In this document: positions 38,861 through 42,400 of the stretch, piece after piece
Layout of the letters: each line of letters opens with the position of its first letter
How positions within the stretch are numbered: position 1 is the first letter of the stretch
Origin: Hymenobacter cheonanensis
GTDB lineage: Bacteria; Bacteroidota; Bacteroidia; Cytophagales; Hymenobacteraceae
NCBI RefSeq assembly: GCF_030581075.1
Contig: NZ_JAUQSW010000017.1
Span: 1 to 42,400 of the forward strand
Length of the DNA: 42,400 nt
Reading direction: 5' to 3'
The notes under the pieces: model-generated
The model's database searches: none
What the model was told of the DNA's origin: nothing
What the model saw: the letters and a program-made list of their open reading frames with translations, nothing else
Translations under genes and position numbers: made by a program

Positions 38861-40123
38861 ATGCGCCTTTCTCTGCTAGCCCTGCTGCCAGCCCTTACGC
38901 TGGTGGCTGCCTGCTCCAATTCTACTTCCGAGCAGCAATCCACCACCAAGACCGAAACTATGGCCGACACGGCCAATAAAGTAGCCGGCGTGCGCCCTGA
39001 TACCCCGGTGACTGCAGTCGCGCCGGCCGTGCGCCCGGCCGCCCCCGTGCACCTCGCTCCCGACACGGCCAGCGTGCAAAACGTGGCCAACTATCTCGCT
39101 GGCCTGCCTCCCCAGCCCGGCACTCCGCTAGCCGACCTGGCTGCCCAGCCCGCCTGGCAAGCCTTCGCCAAAGACCAGGACAAGAGCTGGGCCAAATACC
39201 GCACCACCCACACCGCCCCCATGGGGCAGTGGGCCGCCACCGAGCTTGATTCGGTGCGCCAGGCCACGCCCACGCTGTTTTATCCCTTCAGCGGCCCCGA
39301 TTTCCTGAATGCGTTCACGCTCTTCCCGGCCAGCAAAACCTACGTGATGATAGGGCTGGAGCCCGTGGGAAGCATTCCTACGCCCGATAACCTGGCCAAT
39401 CCTGTGCTGCTGGGGGCGGTAAAAAAGTCGCTCTGGTCGGTGCTGAATTTCAGCTTCTTCCGCACCAACGACATGGCCATCGACCTCAAATCGGTGAACC
39501 TCGACGGCGCCGTGCCGCTCATTATGCTGTTTGCTGCCCGCACCGGCAACCACTTGCAGGCCGTGCGCCCGGTGCAGCTCGATGCCAAAGGCCAGCTCCA
39601 GGCCGTTACCGATACTACCCAGGCCGCCCGCGCTGCCCTAGCCGCCGCCAAAACCATCCCGGGGGCCGAGCTGAAGCTGCAAGCCGCCGACGGCTCCGAG
39701 AAAACTATCTACTACTTCTCGGCCGACCTCAGCGACTGGAAGCTCGGCACCAAAGATGCGCCGCTGCGCTACGTGCGCAGCCTCGGCCCGCTTACTACCT
39801 ATGTAAAGTCGGCCACCTACCTCATGCACAAGTCGTACTTCTCCAAAATTCGCAACCTAGTGCTAGCCCAGAGCCAGTACATTTTGCAAGACGATTCGGG
39901 AATCGGCATGAAATACTTCCCGAAAAGCGCCTGGCAGTTCACTTACTACGGTACGTACCGGCGCCCTATCAACCTGTTTGCCAAGCAGTATCAGCCCGAG
40001 CTGACCGCTGCCTACCACGACAGCTTGCACCCGGCCCGCCCGCTGCCCTTCGGCACCGGCTACAACTGGCGCCAAACCGACAGCAACCTGCTGCTGGCCA
40101 AACGCCGCATTCCTATTAAGTAA
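38861..40123 (+). CDS. Conserved-looking lipoprotein of unknown function
   Basis: The product is 420 aa. The lipoprotein leader MRLSLLALLPALTLVAACSN has its lipidated Cys at about residue 19; a 60-residue Thr/Ala/Pro-rich linker follows. The globular part starts near ADLAAQPAWQAFAKDQDKSWAKY and contains FYPFSGPDFLNAFTLFPASKTYVMIGLEPVGSIP. The C-terminus has YFPKSAWQFTYYGTYRRPINLFAKQYQPEL and GYNWRQTDSNLLLAKR. These aromatic blocks look like a genuine family conserved in Bacteroidota, but I cannot name it. The ATG at 38861 fits the lipoprotein leader; upstream in-frame sequence overlaps the permease gene and is not coding. Confidence 0.75.
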   Translation: MRLSLLALLPALTLVAACSNSTSEQQSTTKTETMADTANKVAGVRPDTPVTAVAPAVRPAAPVHLAPDTASVQNVANYLAGLPPQPGTPLADLAAQPAWQAFAKDQDKSWAKYRTTHTAPMGQWAATELDSVRQATPTLFYPFSGPDFLNAFTLFPASKTYVMIGLEPVGSIPTPDNLANPVLLGAVKKSLWSVLNFSFFRTNDMAIDLKSVNLDGAVPLIMLFAARTGNHLQAVRPVQLDAKGQLQAVTDTTQAARAALAAAKTIPGAELKLQAADGSEKTIYYFSADLSDWKLGTKDAPLRYVRSLGPLTTYVKSATYLMHKSYFSKIRNLVLAQSQYILQDDSGIGMKYFPKSAWQFTYYGTYRRPINLFAKQYQPELTAAYHDSLHPARPLPFGTGYNWRQTDSNLLLAKRRIPIK

Positions 40124-40135
40124 AAGGCAAGCAGG

Positions 40136-40175
40136 GCAGGATAGGGGAGCAGCCTGCAGGATAGGGGAGCAGCCT
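40136..40175. repeat. Tandem duplication of a 20-base unit
   Basis: Two perfect adjacent copies (40136-40155 and 40156-40175) lie between the lipoprotein stop and the next terminator. The unit contains ATAGGGGAGCAGCCT; the second copy runs into ATCG, so an ATAGG...CCTAT dyad is also present. The copy number is likely to vary between isolates. Confidence 0.8.
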
Positions 40176-40205
40176 ATCGAATAAAACCAAGCGCCGCCGC
40201 GCCAC

Positions 40206-40234
40206 AAGGCCGTGATACAAACTATCACGGCCTT
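40206..40234 (+). terminator. Intrinsic terminator after the lipoprotein gene
   Basis: A perfect 12-bp stem (40206-40217 with 40223-40234) closes a 5-base loop, followed by CCTTATTA. It lies 83 bases after the lipoprotein stop and 17 bases before the serine hydrolase start. Confidence 0.8.
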
Positions 40235-40250
40235 CCTTATTATATACAGT

Positions 40251-41519
40251 ATGAAAACGCCCGCATTCATGAAGTCTATTCTGCTCCTGCTAGCACTCTT
40301 GCTTAGCACCCGCGCCCAGGCTCAAACTACCCAGTACCCCGATTCTCCTTTCCTCGATAGCCTTCTGCACACCAGCCCCGCCCTGGCCCGCGTCCTCAAT
40401 CATCCCGCCACCTATCAGCTCCAACTCATTTACACCCAAATAAACCGCGACGCCCAAAATGTGCCGCACTTCACCCAGCACACCTACCATCTCAGCCCCC
40501 GCCAATATTTCAACCCCGCCAGCCTCGTCAAGCTGCCCGTAGCCCTGCTAGCCCTCGAAAAGCTCCATACGCTGCCCACTCCTATTAATAGGAGTACCAT
40601 CATGTCTACCGGCACCGCCTGGCGCTGCCAAACGCCTGTGCCCTTTGCCGCCCCGGCCGATTCTGACCAGCTGGCTACGGTGGGCAACTACATCAAGCGG
40701 ATGCTGCTAGTCAGCGATAACCTCGCCTACAATCGCCTCTACGAGTTTCTGGGTCAAAAACCCCTCAACGACCGCCTTCAGCAGCTTGGCTATCCCGGCA
40801 GCCGCATCGTCCGCCGCTTCGCCCCCTGCGACACCGCCGCCAACCGCCATACTAACCCCATCGCCTTCCACACCCTAGCGGGCGATACCATCTATAAGCA
40901 GCCCGCCCAAACCAACCCGCGCACGCCCGCGCCGCCACTAGGGCCCGTTTTTGCCGGCCGCGCCTACCAAGTCGGTCGCCTCGTCATTCATCGCCCCTAC
41001 GAGTTCACCACTGCCAATAACCTCCCCCTGCTCGACATCACCGCCCTGCTTCAAACCGCTCTCTTTCCCGAGTCTGTCCCCGCCGCCCAGCGCCCCCACC
41101 TCACGCCCGCCGACCACGCCTTCCTCCGCCAATACCTCCACCTCACGCCTCACGCTAGTCACTTCACCCCCTATACCGCCCCCAGGTACTTCGACGCCTA
41201 TAAAAAGTACCTCTACTACGGTCGCCGCCCCGAGGCGCAACTCCAGCCCGGCCTCCGCATTTTCAACATCGTGGGCATGTCGCACGGCTACCTGGCCGAC
41301 GTCGCCTACTTCGCCGACTCCCTCCACCAGTCCGAATTCCTGCTCAGTGCCGTCCTCTACGTCAACCAAGATGGCATTATCAACGACGCCGCCTATGAAT
41401 ACGACACCACCGGCGAGCCCTTCCTGGCCCAGCTAGGCCAGCTTTTCTACCAATACGAAGCCCGCCGCCCCCGCCAATACTGCCCCGACCTCACCCTTTT
41501 CTTCGAAAAATACCCCTAG
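40251..41519 (+). CDS. Secreted class A beta-lactamase-like serine hydrolase with a non-standard third motif
   Basis: The product is 422 aa with a signal peptide (MKSILLLLALLLSTRAQAQ). The catalytic S91-x-x-K94 motif is in NPASLVKLPVALLALEKL, and an S155-D156-N157 motif in VSDNLAYNRLYEFLG is the class A SDN loop. The expected K[ST]G strand is replaced by NIVGMSHGYLADVAYF, so a His stands where the Lys is usually found, and the length exceeds that of typical class A enzymes by about 130 residues. It is probably a beta-lactamase2-family hydrolase or a DD-peptidase-like enzyme, with unknown substrate. The gene is unusually C-rich with many CTC leucines, unlike its neighbours, which hints at foreign origin. 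Confidence 0.78.
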   Translation: MKTPAFMKSILLLLALLLSTRAQAQTTQYPDSPFLDSLLHTSPALARVLNHPATYQLQLIYTQINRDAQNVPHFTQHTYHLSPRQYFNPASLVKLPVALLALEKLHTLPTPINRSTIMSTGTAWRCQTPVPFAAPADSDQLATVGNYIKRMLLVSDNLAYNRLYEFLGQKPLNDRLQQLGYPGSRIVRRFAPCDTAANRHTNPIAFHTLAGDTIYKQPAQTNPRTPAPPLGPVFAGRAYQVGRLVIHRPYEFTTANNLPLLDITALLQTALFPESVPAAQRPHLTPADHAFLRQYLHLTPHASHFTPYTAPRYFDAYKKYLYYGRRPEAQLQPGLRIFNIVGMSHGYLADVAYFADSLHQSEFLLSAVLYVNQDGIINDAAYEYDTTGEPFLAQLGQLFYQYEARRPRQYCPDLTLFFEKYP

Positions 41520-41655
41520 GTATGAATTTTTTTCAATCCCGCTTGGTTGGCTAACCGGCTGATTGCTAACGGCAGCACCTGCCCCCGGCTTTCCAGCAAA
41601 GCGGCGTATTACGAAAAAAGCCAGCCCGCTGTTACCAACGTGGCCCTTCCAGCCG

Positions 41656-41663
41656 TACTTTTG
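41656..41663 (+). promoter_or_regulatory. rrn promoter P1 (-7 box only)
   Basis: TACTTTTG is followed by CACTCCCAAAT. No -33 TTTG lies 18-21 bases upstream, so this is the weakest of the five. It begins the array of promoters before 16S rRNA. Confidence 0.5.
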
Positions 41664-41730
41664 CACTCCCAAATCGAACGGACGCGGGCACTCCCAAACG
41701 AGCAATGAGCCACAAATTCAAAAAAACTCT

Positions 41731-41763
41731 TTTGGAAATTCCGACATTCTTAGCGTACCTTTG
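41731..41763 (+). promoter_or_regulatory. rrn promoter P2
   Basis: A -33 TTTG (41731-41734) and a -7 TACCTTTG (41756-41763) are 21 bases apart. It is followed by CACCCCGTTCC, the B-type initial sequence. Confidence 0.75.
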
Positions 41764-41835
41764 CACCCCGTTCCAGCAGCGGCTCATCGTAATAGCTGAA
41801 GAAGAGGCTGAAAAATCAAATTTTTTCGCCTCAAA

Positions 41836-41866
41836 TTTGGAAAGTCAGAAAAAAGCACTACCTTTG
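41836..41866 (+). promoter_or_regulatory. rrn promoter P3
   Basis: A -33 TTTG (41836-41839) and a -7 TACCTTTG (41859-41866) are 19 bases apart. GGAAAGTCAGAAAAAA lies between them, almost the same as in P4. A-type initial sequence CACTCCCAAATAAA follows. Confidence 0.8.
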
Positions 41867-42007
41867 CACTCCCAAATAAAATGGGGCATGTGAAACACCA
41901 GCAACAGCAGCGTAATTCACAAGCAGTTGCATACCAAATACCAGCTTAATCGAAGCCGGCAAGACAATCAAACGAAACGAGAAACCTTAAAAATTTCTAC
42001 TTTTAAT

Positions 42008-42037
42008 TTTGAAAGTCAAAAAAACTTCTTACCTTTG
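42008..42037 (+). promoter_or_regulatory. rrn promoter P4
   Basis: A -33 TTTG (42008-42011) and a -7 TACCTTTG (42030-42037) are 18 bases apart. AAAGTCAAAAAAA lies between them. B-type initial sequence CACCGCGCTTC follows. Confidence 0.8.
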
Positions 42038-42108
42038 CACCGCGCTTCAACTGGAAGCCACCACAAACAAGGCGAAGCGAAAATATTAAAATTTTTTTCG
42101 CCCATAAC

Positions 42109-42138
42109 TTGCAAAGTAAAAAGTTTCTCGTACCTTTG
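42109..42138 (+). promoter_or_regulatory. rrn promoter P5 (nearest 16S rRNA)
   Basis: A -33 TTG (42109-42111) and a -7 TACCTTTG (42131-42138) are 19 bases apart. A-type initial sequence CACTCCCAATTAAAA follows. The 16S rRNA starts about 230 bases downstream. Confidence 0.8.
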
Positions 42139-42225
42139 CACTCCCAATTAAAACAGGGCGCTGCAAACAGCAAAACCGGGCCGCCCACGCAGCCCACCAT
42201 GTTGCCTCAAATGGAAGCAACAAAC

Positions 42226-42354
42226 GTTCTTTGAATGACTGGAAAAGACAAATGGTAAGTATGCTTACGTAAGTAAGCAGAAACGTAACATTAAAAATTG
42301 AACTCGTCAATACGAGTCGGATTAGCACTCGACATCAGCCCATGTTCGCATGGG
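42226..42354 (+). promoter_or_regulatory. 16S rRNA leader: boxA-like antitermination sequence and three small hairpins
   Basis: GTTCTTTGA at 42226-42234 resembles the boxA-type leader element of Bacteroidota rRNA operons. Three perfect 6-bp hairpins follow: 42263-42278 (GTAA loop, GNRA type), 42302-42317 (CAAT loop) and 42339-42354 (TTCG loop). They lie in the processed leader and are probably folding or RNase-processing guides. Confidence 0.6.
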
Positions 42355-42368
42355 TGCAGGAATATTTT

Positions 42369-42400
42369 ACAATGGAGAGTTTGATCCTGGCTCAGGATGA
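42369..42400 (+). rRNA. rrs: 16S ribosomal RNA, 5' end (cut by the window edge)
   Basis: The end of the window contains AGAGTTTGATCCTGGCTCAG, the universal 16S 5' sequence, preceded by ACAATGG as in Bacteroidota 16S. Only the first 32 or so bases of the gene are present. The exact mature 5' end is estimated. Confidence 0.95.

Noticed and set aside
40136..40175. Possible CRISPR repeat pair
   Set aside because: Only two directly adjacent copies, no spacers, no cas genes in the window.
41689..41699. Extra CACTCCCAAA copy as a sixth rrn promoter
   Set aside because: No -7 box (TAnnTTTG) lies immediately upstream, so it is probably a leftover of the duplication.
41520..42368. Small ORFs in the rRNA leader (for example 41563-41799 and 41927-42151)
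   Set aside because: They lie in the AT-rich tandem promoter region, overlap -7 boxes and show no codon bias like the neighbouring genes.
1..42400. tRNA, CRISPR, prophage or restriction-modification genes
   Set aside because: None was recognised on either strand. A tRNA scan was not possible here, so a tRNA hidden in an intergenic region remains possible but unlikely.

Overview
The window looks like chromosome of a high-GC member of the Bacteroidota, most like Hymenobacter (Cytophagales). Three things point there. Many genes have a Bacteroidota-type -7 promoter box (TAnnTTTG, often TACCTTTGC). There are Bacteroidota-specific families: GldH, a DUF2480 protein, a 2TM-domain protein and an NagX-like acyltransferase. 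The window ends with the first bases of a 16S rRNA gene preceded by Bacteroidota-style tandem promoters. The genus is an inference; no search was run.

Layout. 1-5.3 kb: the end of an Arg/Gly-rich protein, gldH, a flavin disulfide reductase and three exported proteins of unknown role. 5.4-11.8 kb: housekeeping and metabolism (sucD, a PLP-dependent cysteine/cystathionine synthase, a receiver-only response regulator, adenine deaminase, cmk) with small unknown genes. 11.8-16.6 kb: an MBOAT/SGNH O-acylation pair, ispH, a secreted-protein gene split by an in-frame TAG, and a macro-domain protein. 16.7-20.7 kb: a 2TM protein, an AT-rich inverted-repeat element, a retropepsin-like protease / RimK / aspartoacylase-type trio, and an anchored Skp/OmpH-like protein. 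20.7-24.7 kb: a REP-like palindrome, a quinone-oxidoreductase-type enzyme, a rhomboid protease next to a membrane protein with the same N-terminal module, and two disordered acidic proteins of identical length. 24.7-28.1 kb: a compact minus-strand cluster (NarL-type regulator with a degenerate receiver, 86-aa peptide, methyltransferase, 467-aa helical protein), the best candidate here for an undescribed system. 28.3-36 kb: a GH10-like glycosidase, a second REP family, an NagX-like protein, proC, an NAD-binding protein, two Tyr/Gly-rich exported proteins and an FAD protein. 36-42.4 kb: tsaB, DUF2480, an amino-acid permease, a lipoprotein, a serine hydrolase and the rRNA promoter region.

At the DNA level, the palindrome GCTAGC is strongly over-represented (about 58 copies by eye against about 14 expected from base composition) in all reading frames and between genes, like HIP1 in cyanobacteria. 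The rRNA leader has five -7 boxes, four of them about 100 bp apart, whose downstream sequences alternate A-B-A-B-A. No CRISPR array, tRNA, insertion sequence, phage gene or known riboswitch was recognised.
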